Shown here piece after piece: positions 32,601 through 42,650 of a stretch of DNA of 64,000 nt. Location: NCBI GenBank assembly GCA_030068145.1, contig JAPJBO010000740.1, positions 1 to 64,000 of the forward strand, in the 5' to 3' direction. Position numbers and translations under genes: made by a program. The first letter of the stretch is position 1; each line of letters opens with the position of its first letter. Source of the DNA: Diplonema papillatum. Taxonomy: Eukaryota; Euglenozoa; Diplonemea; Diplonemida; Diplonemidae. Under the pieces are notes generated by a model. The model was given only the letters and a program-made list of their open reading frames with translations, did no database searches and was not told the origin of the DNA.

Positions 32601-34730
32601 CAGGCCCATCCCTGCATGCTGGCGTCGGAACACGCCTCGACGAGGGTATCCCGCTGCTGCATGTCGAACGTGACCCAGCGGTTCCTCGACAGACGCCGCC
32701 TCACCCCAGCAAGGAAAGGAAGGACGTCGTCGCTCACTCGAACCAGCGACTCCCAGCCCAGGGTGCCTGTGAGGACCTGATGCGCCAGTGCCCCATCCAC
32801 GCAAGCACCGGGCTCACTCTGCAAAGCGGCGTGCCCCACACCGTCCACGCCCAGATGGCGGTCCCGACGACCTTCCAGATCCCGCGCACGGTCATCTGTG
32901 CCGACTCAGCTGAGCAAAACAGCAGGTGCGCTTTTCTCGCCCACTCCTGTTTCAGCCTGTACGTCTTCGCCGCGAGGTCGAATTCTACCCCGAGGACGAC
33001 TGGTTTCGAGCTGGGCTCGAGGACGGACTTCTCGTCGTTGACTGTCATGCGCACCTTGCGGGCACGCCGCAAAACTCGGTCGCGCACGGCGCGAAGCGCA
33101 TCCGGACAGTCTTCAACGAGGGCCCAGTCGTCGTACCAGACTATCTTATCGTCCCCGGCAGGCTCCGTGATGACAAGCGCCGAGTCCTGCGCAATCACGG
33201 GCGAGAAAGACCAGCCCATCGTCAGCCGGCGCCACCTATACAGAGCCACGCCCCCGTCGAGCTTCCTTGTGCGGAGCCCGAAGAAAGCTGACGTCGACCG
33301 TCCTACTGGGAACTGGAAGAAGTAGGACTTCAGGTCAACGACGACTGCGTACGACTTCGACATCATCTTCGCGATGACCTCGTCGACACGCAGGAGGCTG
33401 AACTTCGGCGGGGGCTCCATCAGCTCGTTCAGCGGGCGGCCGTCAACGATGGCCCGCGAGTGCTGTTCGCCCTTTTCAACAGCAAAAGCCGGAAGGACGC
33501 ACTTCAGCGGCTCCGAACGGGGGACGCGCTCCACAAACCCAACGCTTTCCAGCGTCTGCGCATGGCGGGCAAACGCGTCGCTCTTCCGACCCGGCACGAG
33601 AGGAGTGCCCAACAACTTCCGTCGGAAGGAGTGCCCGAGGTCAAGCAAGCCGTGCAAGCGGGCCCGGGGCCGGCGAGGCTCCGGAGCTTGCGGAGATCGA
33701 TCGGCGGCCTCGCAGATCTCGGGGCACCGATGCCCGGAATGAGACCTCTCGTTTCTGGTGGGAGGTACCCGAGAGGAACTGCGGTAGGAGGGTCGTAGAA
33801 ATGGGGGTGGAGCCGGAGGAAAAGCCTCCTCCCCCTGAGCAACCTGGACCTTCGCGACTTCAACCCCCTGACCTGCCGAGGCGAGAAGCCGGCGTCGGGC
33901 AAGGGTTGTTTCTGTCGTGTCGGGAAACGGCTGTCGCAAAGGGTAGGATGAGCTAATTCCGAGTGCCCGGGTGCATTCGTGGAAGCGCTTCCCGGGTCTT
34001 CGCGTTGTGCGGCGTTGCCAGCCGGAGGCGGGAGTAGAGCCTCCGTCGTACTCCCGCCAGGTCCTTCAAGTCTGCAGTCGGCCAGGGGGGACCAGTCCCC
34101 AGACGACCGTTCCATGCCGGTCTTCAGCTCCGACCGGCTTTCTCCCCCTTTCCCGCCGGCGAACGGGGGGCCGCCGACTCCCCGGGCTCGCAAGGGTTCC
34201 ATACCCGCCACTCCCGGGTGGCCTTGTCGGCAGCTTCCTCAGCCGCCGCCCAGTCAGGATCTATCAGCCGACGGCTGGTCCGTGCGGCCCGGCGGCGCGT
34301 GCTACCCGTGTGTACCGGCATTTTTCCCCAGGAGGGTAGTGTATGATTAGGAGGAGAAAGGAAATAAAATGAAAGCGAGAATTTGGGGTAAGCCCTGATT
34401 ATTAGATTCACGGTTAAACGAAGCTAGAGCACAAGGTTTGCCTGATTTCGCACCTACTTTCCGATACCAAATAGATGCTCTATTCAAACTCTTCTTCTTC
34501 TTCTCGCAAAAGGTTTCACTCTAAAAAAAGTCGCAAGACACCAATCTGTACACAAAAGAACGGCAAAACCCCAACTCATGCAGATCTACCGCTACGTTGC
34601 TGAAAACCGATGGAACTATGTTGACTCGTCTGCGGGCATTATCCAGACGCTGTTGTATTCGGAGTTCTTCTACACGTACCTGAAGGGCATGAGGGAGCTC
34701 CGACGCGCCATGCAAGAGGATCTGTCGTAG
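26686..34730 (+). CDS. ERD2: ER lumen protein-retaining (KDEL) receptor, four exons
   Basis: Seven-helix Golgi-to-ER retrieval receptor that binds C-terminal KDEL-type signals of escaped ER proteins. Exons: 26686-26874, 27368-27451, 28630-28899 and 34584-34730, all phase 0, giving 229 aa against the usual 210-220. Donors are GTATGA, GTATGC and GTATGC; acceptors are CAG, TAG and CAG. Family landmarks: NVFRLIGDMLHLLSVLIIL, RSCSGLSLKSQ and FTTRYL in exon 1; YIIFMKLFFLLSS in exon 2; ILWTF-type EMLWTFSEYLEAVAIIPQ and LGLYRAFYVMNW in exon 3; IYRYV then AGIIQTLLYSEFFYTYLKGM in exon 4. The His in GDMLH and the Glu in YLEAVAI, both conserved in the family, are kept. The C-terminus MRELRRAMQEDLS has no obvious lysine-based COPI motif. 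Intron 3 is 5.7 kb and hosts repeats. The 44-bp satellite lies just upstream. The gene appears intact. Confidence 0.95.
28962..29090 (-). rRNA. 18S rRNA 3'-end fragment, antisense in ERD2 intron 3
   Basis: Read on the minus strand it contains GCAACGAGGAATGCC, TCAGCTTGCACTGATTACGT, CCTGCCATTTGTACACACCG and CCCGTCGTTGCTACCGATT. These are the universally conserved 3' helix region of small-subunit rRNA, including the ACACACCGCCCGTC box, in normal order. Flanking bases on both sides fade out of alignment; sequence up to about 29330 might be divergent 18S but I cannot show it. It does not overlap the central fragment at 4290-4590 in 18S coordinates. Confidence 0.85.
29637..29725 (+). repeat. Poly-G repeat, short form
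   Basis: GCGCTCTTGTTAAGGATC, CCACTTTGG, a G run, then GTCAGCCGGCTGATAGATGG and TTCTTAGCAAGATGCCTGG. It is the reverse complement of the two outer parts of 48225-48600, with about 250 bp between the G runs missing. Confidence 0.8.
30270..30395 (+). pseudogene. 3' relic of the dispersed Cys/Lys-rich gene family
   Basis: Shares GCGGAGC(C/T)GCGAAGACGAGCAGGC, AGACCGAAG, GATGACACGACGC and TGCAGTCTATCGTCACAG with 9880-10140, but with deletions. Only the 3' end is present. It lies in ERD2 intron 3. Confidence 0.6.
30468..30590. repeat. ~28-bp tandem repeat, four to five units
   Basis: Degenerate units of AAATGAGTGATGTATCGGGA followed by AAGAAGTT. In ERD2 intron 3. Confidence 0.8.
32240..34330 (-). 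mobile_element. Fossil retrotransposon of the LTR/DIRS (Ty3-like RT) kind
   Basis: Minus strand, antisense to ERD2, inside its last intron. The reverse transcriptase region (about 32950-33800) shows VVVDLKSYFFQF, FFGLRTRK, LTMGWSFSPVIAQDSA and the catalytic box VWYDDWALVED. An RNase H-like part follows in the element's 3' direction (EACSDASMQGWAWL). Upstream sequence is Pro/Arg-rich. I cannot find LTRs, an integrase or a tyrosine recombinase, so the subfamily stays open. It looks broken, with perhaps two to four breaks, and moderately old. A 20-bp word (AAATGAAAGCGAGAATTTGG) occurs on both sides, near 32024 and 34367, in direct orientation, and may relate to its ends. Confidence 0.8.
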
Positions 34731-37700
34731 GTGGTCTCCTTCCCTCCCTGGCAGCGAGGCGTAAAGCGACGCGGGCCAGCAATTGTGTGGTTGATCGTTT
34801 TCTTCCTTCGTTTTTTTCTTTGTAAGGGCAGTGCTAGATTCTCCTCCGGCGAGACCTGAACACGCGAACGACGAAGCGCGAATGGCTGGCAGAGTGTGGT
34901 ACTCATCAGCACTGGCGCAATACGAGCAGTGTCCAGTGCCAGTACCGCCCGCTCAACGGCTGTCACACGCATTTCGCAACACCGGGCGCTGGAGTCTGGT
35001 GGCAGCTGGTGACCAGAAGGCACCGGTTCACTCGTGTCAACAGACAAATCACTGCCGCAACAAGGACCGTGGTCACGAAGAAGGTGGTGTACTGTAGTCC
35101 GACATAAAACGACTTAACCCAAAGCGTGGAATCAAAGCGGGGAGGTCTCCGCAAATGCAGCAATGGCCCAAAACGCAGAGTGCAGACTCGCAGCGTGGTA
35201 ATCGATTGATCCAGCAAGTGTGCAGAAGTGGTCCAACGCGCGCGTCTCGGTTCAATGCTCAAGTCTCACCTAATCGCGTGCTGAAAGACTTCACGATGCC
35301 GACGGCAGACTCCACTTCCCCGATGTATCAAGCATAAAACCAGTCTGATGACAAATCGGAGGGAGGAGGACCGGCAGCATAGCAGTGAAAGGGCGACTGC
35401 CGTTGCAGGGAAACAGTGAGGTCGTCATCTCCGGATGTATTTTTTTTGATGCACGGCCGACCGGAACAAGGAGCCGAATGCCTCGTCTATTATTCAAGAC
35501 GCGCATGGAACGGACCAAACGAGATGAAACGGGCGGCGTCGAGTGCGATGGGTGCGGTGGCAACGAGGAGGGACCGCATCCACAAATCACCGGGTTGTGC
35601 GAAGGTGTGCGCGAGGCTGCCGACGGTCCTTCGCTTCATGGCAGCGTTGACTTCTGCTCAGTGCCTGGACAGCAGCGCGGCGTGCATCCCCTTCCGTCTG
35701 TCCCTACGGCGAAACAGCAGCAGGTGAAGGAGCAGGCTTGAAACTTCAGCGGGGAGAAGAAACTGTTTCGACTCTAGCCTTGGCGTTTGCGCAGCGACCC
35801 GAGCAGGTGTAGAATGGGAAGGCCGCAATAATGAAAATATGTTGCTCTTCGCCGAATTGCTGTGTGATGAGAGAAGAGCTGCCAACTTGGTTCATTCAAC
35901 TTTGCTGAGCAAGACAAGACCACACGGGTTGAGCTTTTAACACCGCATGACCACGTGGACCCAGGAAGGGCCAAAATCCAGTACTCTATTATCCTGGTTG
36001 TCGGAATGAAAGAGCCTGGCCCCGTTGTGACCTCTGCACGGTTACCTGTGTGAACTACTACACCCATACGAGTTAAGTATCACCATCCTGAGGTGCTTAC
36101 CGATCATACCGTCTGTTGCGAAATAGGCATCACTGAGGACTGCGCGTGCCTCTTCTACGCAGTTCTCTCCAGTTCGTCGGCTCCTTTCTCAAAGGATTTC
36201 TTCTTTTTTCCGCCGAAAGAGCTCAGACTCAACTATTCCTTTTTCCTTTTCTTTTCGGTTCCTGTGGGTTTCTTTTACTTTGTTTTGGAAGTAATTGCGG
36301 GCAGGAATAGTTGGCGGGACCTCTTGAGTTTGTGCTTCTTACGAACAAAGAGTCGGATTTGTTCACACCCTTTTTCAGACTCCTGGCGATCTTCGTGCGA
36401 AAAAAGGCGAAGAAAGTTAAAACCATATTCTTAACTAACTGCCAAGAGCTGCGACTCCGGCTATTCCTGCTTCTTTTTTTAAAGCATAGCCAAGCTGTTA
36501 ACAAATCGATACCGATCGAAAAAGCGAGAAAATGCAGAGACGGTGCCGTCTTCAGCTACTTTGGATTGTTCCGGTTCGTCCCGTTCTCTCTTTGCAGGTT
36601 TTGAATGGGCACTCACTGTGCAGGAAACGGAGGAGTAGCCGGCACGCGCGAAGTGCGACGGGGATCTCTCAGCCGTTGAATATTAACGCGCCAAGCTTGA
36701 GCAAATCTTTCAGCGCCGGAAAAGAAAGCAACGGCCGCGATGCTCCTTGCAAACAGAGCACGGGGGGTTCACAGAGGGCGAGAGTCCGAGCACAGGTGTA
36801 CGCGTAGCGTGTTTGTCGAACCAGCTATAGGTTCTTTGACCAGCGGGACGGACCCTGAAACGGTACACCCAGTTTCACTGGAGTGCCCTTTCCCGGCGGT
36901 ACGAGGGAACTTAACAGAAAGAGTGCCAGCACCATTCTTTCCACGTAGTAGTTAACCTCTTACGGACAGAGGTGGTGGAAGGTCGTTCAGAAGCCTTCTG
37001 GGCAACCTAGTGAGTCAAACTCGAGAGTTTTACGACTCAAAAATGGGAAACCTGGTGCTCCTAGGAAAGGGTCACATCTTTTCACAGCAGCAAACATTTG
37101 TTATTTCTGACGTCTCCAGCTTGGGATCTGGCTTTTTTGACATGAAAAGAGTCTCCCGTCCGTACGGGGTTACTTCACAAAATCCAGCTACTATGAAATG
37201 GGAGCCGCTGCTAGAGTGCATGCTGATCCATGTGGTCCATGTACTTAAAAGGTTCCCAGTGCTTAACGGCTTAATCACGTGGGCGGCCCTGAGATTACCC
37301 CCCCTCAGGCGACACCACCGGTTTACCTTTCACCATACTTCAACCCTCTTGATCCGCAAGTGCGCAGGAGGGAGCAATAAGCCGCGCGCTTCAAGATATA
37401 CCCATTCTTGTAGTCTCCCGAAACGCAGTGCAGGTGCAGCGGACACGGTGCGCTGTTGAGCACCTGCCACTCCAAACACTTTCTTGAACCCATTCTCCTC
37501 CTCCTGGCATTCGTTTGCAATGCGGCGCCCCGAGCATTTCTTGCCTTCCCTCGCCCCTTTTCTTGCGGATTCACCAAGGCAAGGCGGGAGGGGGGTGAGC
37601 GTTCAGACTTCAGCCCACTGTGACCCAGGGCATCTCCTGCGGCCGGAGCTGTTGTACTTCGCTTGCTGCGGTCTTTCTTTGCTTTTGTCCTGTCCTTGTT

Positions 37701-38319
37701 CCCTCACATCGGCGCAGTTCCTCCTCAAGCCATTCTTTTCAGCGCTCACAACCTTGCGGGTGGCCGTGCTGACCGTTCGGTTCTCGCGTGTACACGGTAC
37801 TCCAGCACCGGGTAGGGAGTAAACTGTGCGGCCAAACTGTCGAGTGTGGGCACACCCGCTAATCCAGTGCGCCACACTCGCAACTCCACTGTGAAATCCA
37901 GTGGACACCCGCAAAAACAGGTGATCCCACTGGATCACACGCAAAATGGACCGCACGTTTAATTCCCCCACCCGGTGCTGGAGCACACCGTGTAGGTCGG
38001 TAGCCGCTTTGTGGCGTTTTGTTGATTGGTAATGACTCCAATCGTATCAGCTAAGCCCCTGGCCCCTGCAAAGCCACATGAACGTGACCACATGCCATAA
38101 TGGCGCCAGGCCATCTGTGAGACTTGCATGGCCTAATCCCGTTGCCTGAAAGGAAAAGAGTCCTGCAAACTCTGCGACAATGTACGTGGGGGACGGTGCT
38201 TTTCGGGTCCAACGGCGCAAACGAATACGATCGCACCGGCAACCTACTTGAATCCTTCTGCACCATCCACAAGGAAATCGAGAGAACAACCTGGGGGATC
38301 GGTCCTTGCAGGTCCGCCG
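34731..38319. other. Intergenic between ERD2 and TRAPPC2L, no gene recognised
   Basis: Short overlapping frames only. 36180-36500 is pyrimidine/purine-rich. A set of short inverted motifs around CACTGGAT(CT)CACA lies at 37850-37950. The remaining reading frames have no domain I recognise. Confidence 0.5.
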
Positions 38320-38991
38320 ATGCCGCAGCTGGTGGCGATAGCCATCATCGGAAGACACAGCATACCGCTTTTTGTGGAAACCTACGGCGATGTCAGCGAG
38401 GAGACCGAGCTTTGGCTGCAGTGCACCATGGTCAGCAGCTTGGACCCAATCGAGGAACGAGTCCGAACCATCCTGAGCCAGGATCCGAAAGGGGCCGGCT
38501 TCGACAAGTATGCAACCAAAAGATGCTGGCGAATCTCGGAACCGCAATCGTGAGTCTCCGATTCGGGGGGCAGCCTGTCTTATGAAATCCAACTTCCAAT
38601 GGCAGTTATTCGCGTGCCAACGAGTACCACACTCTTAATTCTTAGCCACGTGTCACCAGATGAGCGACTACCCTTGATGGTCCACTTTGGGCTTGGCGCC
38701 TCAAGCCCGCAGAGACGGGCATGTTTTGCGTGCGGTCGATCGTTACTGGGGAGCCGCAAACAACCGCCAATTCACAATTCACACAGCAAATACCTCGGGG
38801 CCGTCATGCCTGCCGGGGAGTACCACGTGCATGCGGCGACGTCGAATACACTGGTCAAACTACTGGCCATAACCAGAGGGACCGCGCGAGATATGGAGCT
38901 GAAGAATCTCCTGCGAACCCTTCACGACATGTACACCGACCAGGTATTGACTCGGGTGTTTCACTCCAATGGGGAACTAGGGACTCTGTAG
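38320..38991 (+). CDS. TRAPPC2L: TRAPP complex subunit 2-like protein, two exons
   Basis: Longin/sedlin-fold subunit of the TRAPP tethering complex in ER-Golgi traffic. Exon 1 is 38320-38507 (ATG at 38320) and exon 2 is 38787-38991. The donor is GTATGC and the acceptor is ACACAG|C, joined in phase 2 as AA|C. Exon 1 reads MPQLVAIAIIGRHSIPLFVE, ELWLQCTMVSSLDPIEERV. Exon 2 reads YLGAVMPAGEYHVHAATSNT, LVKLLAI and IRSMF-like LKNLLRTLHDMYTDQVL. These align along the length of human TRAPPC2L. The predicted protein is 130 aa against about 140. It stops at TAG after GELGTL. The sequence beyond the stop stays in frame and reads GSEAFASDLSKKF, which resembles the family's usual C-terminal segment, so this may be a slightly truncated allele. 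Both exons lie in different short frames, and only the splice joins them. Confidence 0.88.
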
Positions 38992-40457
38992 GGATCAGAG
39001 GCGTTCGCTTCTGATCTGAGCAAAAAGTTTGCGCGAGCAAAACTGAAGGAAGGATTGTACCTTGGCACCAGCCGCAACGTGATACCTGTTGCAGGCGGGT
39101 TGGAAAGAAGTACAAAGCAAGCTTTGCGTGTTTTTCGGGGCTTAGTCATACGACATTGGAAGTCGAAGGACATGTACTTGAGTTTCCTTATACTTCGCGC
39201 GTGCGAGTTACAAGTCTGGCAGTAGTACTTCAGCCACATGTCCACTGTGCTCTGCGGACTTTACTTCGCAGATTGCCACCGTACCTAGAAGCCAGTACAT
39301 TGGGCGGATGACCTGAATTTTTAGCTGATTGCTCTACCACTTAAAGGGTCCTCTTCTCGAAAAAGGTTTGCCTGTAATCTCGTAGCCTATGGTTCCGAAA
39401 CCACTATGCGCACCCACCAATTTATTCCGCCACCCAGGTGTGCAATCCGTTCTACGAACTCGAAACACCGATTACGTCTGCCACCTTCAGACAACGAGTC
39501 GGCAAGCTCGTCAACGACACGCAGCTGAAGCAGCCGTAGAACCGCCAGACCGCCTGCCCAACAAAGGCTGCGCGCGCGCTACACTGACGCAGCAGTAGTC
39601 AGATACGTTCTTACAAGGGATTTTGCTCTGAGCCTTGCTCAGTGCCGTGCGCGATGCTGAAAAGCCGACACCTGGCGCATTTCACTGACGTCTCACACGA
39701 GTTCGAAAGCCGGCTACTTAAGGAGAAACGGAAGTCTTTGAGCTTTTGTGTCGCAGCGAGGGTCGAGAGTTTCTTTCCTTGGAAACTATTTCCGAAGCGG
39801 ATATGGCTTAGTGAGCGTAGGGCATCAGCTTTTTGCGCGCTTGCGGCACGAGATTAGCACGTGACTGGAGAAGGATAGGCCTGGGCGGGGCCTGCGCATC
39901 CTGCGAAGGCAGCTCCGAAGTGGACTGTTGGGCCTAGCCTTCGTATGTAAAGAATTCAATCCGCGGTGCATTCGGTTGCATTTTAGTTTCCTAGCCACCC
40001 TTCGCGCTCTAACGTTTGAAGGCAGACACGGATTTCCGCATGCCTGTGCTGCTTTCTCTTTCTCTCTCTCTCGCTCTCTCTCTCGACAGCGCAATACCTG
40101 GTCGAATTCGAGGGCTCTGACTACGAAAGTTAGTTCCATTCCAACTCTGGGGAGTACTCGTCTTACTCGAATCCTGCACTCCTTCAGCGGCCGAGATCTC
40201 AGGCGAAGATGACCACCCCATAGCTACCTCGCGATATGTCGCCGGTCTACGTTAGCACGTTGTCCCATCGAACATCCCCTTGTCCCACGCGAAGCTGTCA
40301 ACCCGCACCAAGCTACGGCTACAGCCCTGAAACCCCTTTTGTGTAAGAAATAGTGCGTTTTGCCGAAGGTCACCCGGAGTTGCAAGCAATATATATTTCA
40401 CCGACAGGAAGAGAGCCGTTTCCCAACCCTGGCTCCCTGCCCGGTTCTCACCGGCAT
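38992..40457. other. Intergenic, no gene recognised
   Basis: No product recognised. A CT-microsatellite (CTCTCTCT) lies at about 40052-40086. On the minus strand near 39280-39350, AAGTGGTAGAGCAATCAGCT resembles a tRNA D-arm, but no T-arm follows. Confidence 0.5.
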
Positions 40458-42650
40458 ATGGCGACATCCCGTCACATGAGACCGCTGGCAGCTTGCTGTC
40501 TGGCGTTCGCAGTAGTAGCTGGCAGCGACATGCGGCTGGTGGCGACACGCACGGCTGGGTACCTGCTGATAGACCGACAACCCCTCGCGCCGAGCTTCGC
40601 CGGCATCCGGGTTCTCGACCTGTCGCTGCCGGGGACGGACGTCGTCGCGAATATCACCACCGAGGAGCCGATGTCCGTCGCTTACAGGCGGAGTCCGGCC
40701 GGCAGCAACTTTTCGGCCGCCGTCCTGGTCAGCTCGAACGTGTCCGGGCTCACCATAGCCGAGGACGACGGGAGCGTGGAGTACCCCGACATCTTCTGCG
40801 ACAAGATGGCGACGCCGGCCACCTTCCCTTGGTCGGTATGGGAGAACACAACGCTGCGAGAGGAGGCTTTGCAGGACCTGGCGTTGACGTTTGCGTGCGT
40901 CACAAACCAGCCGCACGCATCGTCGACGGGGGCAGTCTCGCTGGGAGCAGGGGAATGGGTCGTTGCTCTGGCGCGGGTGGCGGGTGACGGGAGCGTGCAG
41001 CCAGTGGTGGCCTACCCGTTCACACCGGCGGCGGGGGACGCACCCGTCAGCATCGAGTTGACGGTTTCCGAGGAGGGTTCAGCGGCGCGCTGGCAGGTCA
41101 CGGCGACGACTACGACCGGCGTCTGGGCAGCCGAATACTCGCCGGGGGAGCACTCGGGCGTGGTCAACGGCGCGTTCGTTCTCGCGTCGGAGGCCGAGGG
41201 CGGGGAGGAGTTCCACGCGGTGCACCCGCTGTCCCCCGCGCACTTCGCGGTCGCCACCGGGCCTGCCGGCGTGGCCCTGGTCGACACGGCGCTCGCCCGC
41301 CGCGTTGGCAACCTGACCCGCGCCCTCGCCGCCCTCGGCGGGCCCCGCGAGCAAATCGACACCCGCGCGATCGCCGTCCGCGTCAACCCCGCGGCCGGCA
41401 CCCTCTCCGTCGCCCTCGGCGGCCGCGGCTCCGTCTACACCGCCGAATTCGACCCGCTCGCGCCCGAGTCGGGGCTCGCCGGCGCCGTCCACTCGGGCGC
41501 GCTGACGTACCAAGCTCTAGGTACGACGGTTGGGTTCGGGCTGGTGCGCGGAATCGCGTTCAAAGCCGCCGGCGACGAGCTTTTCCTCGTGTCCGATTCG
41601 AGCGTGGGCGAGGTGCCCTTCCCGCTGCCGACGGCGGGGCCGGAGGACGACGGCGGCGGCGGCATGAGCGTCGTGGTCCTGGTCCTGATCATCGTTGCCG
41701 CGTGCGTCGTGGCGACGCTGTGTGGCGTCATGGCGGGGAAGGCAGCCCGCCGGTACTACACGAAAAAGTCGGTCGTGCAGGCCAGCGCCGTGTTTTCGTC
41801 GCCGGGCTCCATCGAGGACGAAAAAGGAGCGGTCGCGGGTTTGCGCGGGACCCTCTGCGACGGGTGGAGGGCCATCCGCCTCCTGGGCGGCGGTTCATTC
41901 GGCGACGTGTATCTGGCGTTGGCGGAAAGCCGCGAGTTCATCGCCGTCAAGGTCACGCACGTGGCAGACGAAGCGAACCTGACAGCTGTGGGGCAAGAGA
42001 TCGACGTCATGGCGTCGCTTAACCATCCCAACATTGTGGGGTACATCGGTACCGAGCTGGTCGGCAACAAGTTCGTGATTCTGATGGAGTACGTGGAGGG
42101 CGGGTGCTTGTCCATTTTGGTGAAGAACAAGCGCCTGTCGGAGGCCACCGCCCAGGGTTATATCATGCAGATTCTTTTGGGGCTCGACTACATCCACAAC
42201 CAAAGGGTCATCCACCGAGACGTCAAGGGCGACAACGTGCTCATTGCGAAGGACGGGAGAGCCGTTCTCGCTGACTTTGGGTGCAGCAAGATGCTTGGAA
42301 TTGACGGTTGTTCGTCGGGTGGCAGCACGTTCGTGGGAACGCCTTATTGGATGGCACCGGAAGTCATCACGGTAACTGACGTCAGGAAGTACACCACGAG
42401 CGCCGACATCTGGTCTCTCGGCATCACCACCATCGAAGTCATGAACCGGGGCCGCACGTCGTGGCCCGACTTCCCGACAGTGTACGCGGCAATGAACCAC
42501 ATTTCAGAACCCAACGCGCCGCCAATACCCGCGCACCTCTCCAATACCTGTGCCGACTTCCTCAGATCTATCTTCGTCTTCGACGCTGCGAACCGACCCA
42601 CTGCCAAGAGGCTGCTGGCACACAACTTTCTGCAAACGGCGCCTTACTGA
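40458..42650 (+). CDS. Receptor-like Ser/Thr protein kinase with STE11/MAPKKK-type kinase domain
   Basis: 730 aa, single exon. The ATG at 40458 (or 40476) is followed by the signal-peptide-like RPLAACCLAFAVVAGS. Residues about 25-400 form an extracytoplasmic region with several N-glycosylation sequons (NITT, NFSA, NVSG, NTTL, NLTR). It also has a propeller-like motif, GLVRGIAFKAAGDELFLVSD. Residues 403-427 are a transmembrane helix (MSVVVLVLIIVAACVVATLC). The kinase domain spans about 470-730: Gly loop GGGSFGDVYLA, Lys498 in IAVKV, HRDVKGDN with Asp588, ADFGCSKML with Asp606, GTPYWMAPEV, and SADIWSLGITTIEVM. All catalytic residues are present, so it should be active. The kinase core is closest to MEKK/STE11 (ADFG-x-SK, GTPYWMAPEV), a group normally cytosolic; a receptor form is unusual. 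GC and codon bias are higher than in the flanks. Confidence 0.92.
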   Translation: MATSRHMRPLAACCLAFAVVAGSDMRLVATRTAGYLLIDRQPLAPSFAGIRVLDLSLPGTDVVANITTEEPMSVAYRRSPAGSNFSAAVLVSSNVSGLTIAEDDGSVEYPDIFCDKMATPATFPWSVWENTTLREEALQDLALTFACVTNQPHASSTGAVSLGAGEWVVALARVAGDGSVQPVVAYPFTPAAGDAPVSIELTVSEEGSAARWQVTATTTTGVWAAEYSPGEHSGVVNGAFVLASEAEGGEEFHAVHPLSPAHFAVATGPAGVALVDTALARRVGNLTRALAALGGPREQIDTRAIAVRVNPAAGTLSVALGGRGSVYTAEFDPLAPESGLAGAVHSGALTYQALGTTVGFGLVRGIAFKAAGDELFLVSDSSVGEVPFPLPTAGPEDDGGGGMSVVVLVLIIVAACVVATLCGVMAGKAARRYYTKKSVVQASAVFSSPGSIEDEKGAVAGLRGTLCDGWRAIRLLGGGSFGDVYLALAESREFIAVKVTHVADEANLTAVGQEIDVMASLNHPNIVGYIGTELVGNKFVILMEYVEGGCLSILVKNKRLSEATAQGYIMQILLGLDYIHNQRVIHRDVKGDNVLIAKDGRAVLADFGCSKMLGIDGCSSGGSTFVGTPYWMAPEVITVTDVRKYTTSADIWSLGITTIEVMNRGRTSWPDFPTVYAAMNHISEPNAPPIPAHLSNTCADFLRSIFVFDAANRPTAKRLLAHNFLQTAPY

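Noticed and set aside
38989-38991. Reassigned TAG codon
   Set aside because: ERD2 ends properly at TAG and other genes end at TGA and TAA, so the standard code fits best.
39280-39350. tRNA gene on the minus strand (AAGTGGTAGAGCAATC)
   Set aside because: Only a D-arm-like segment; no T-arm or pairing acceptor stem follows.
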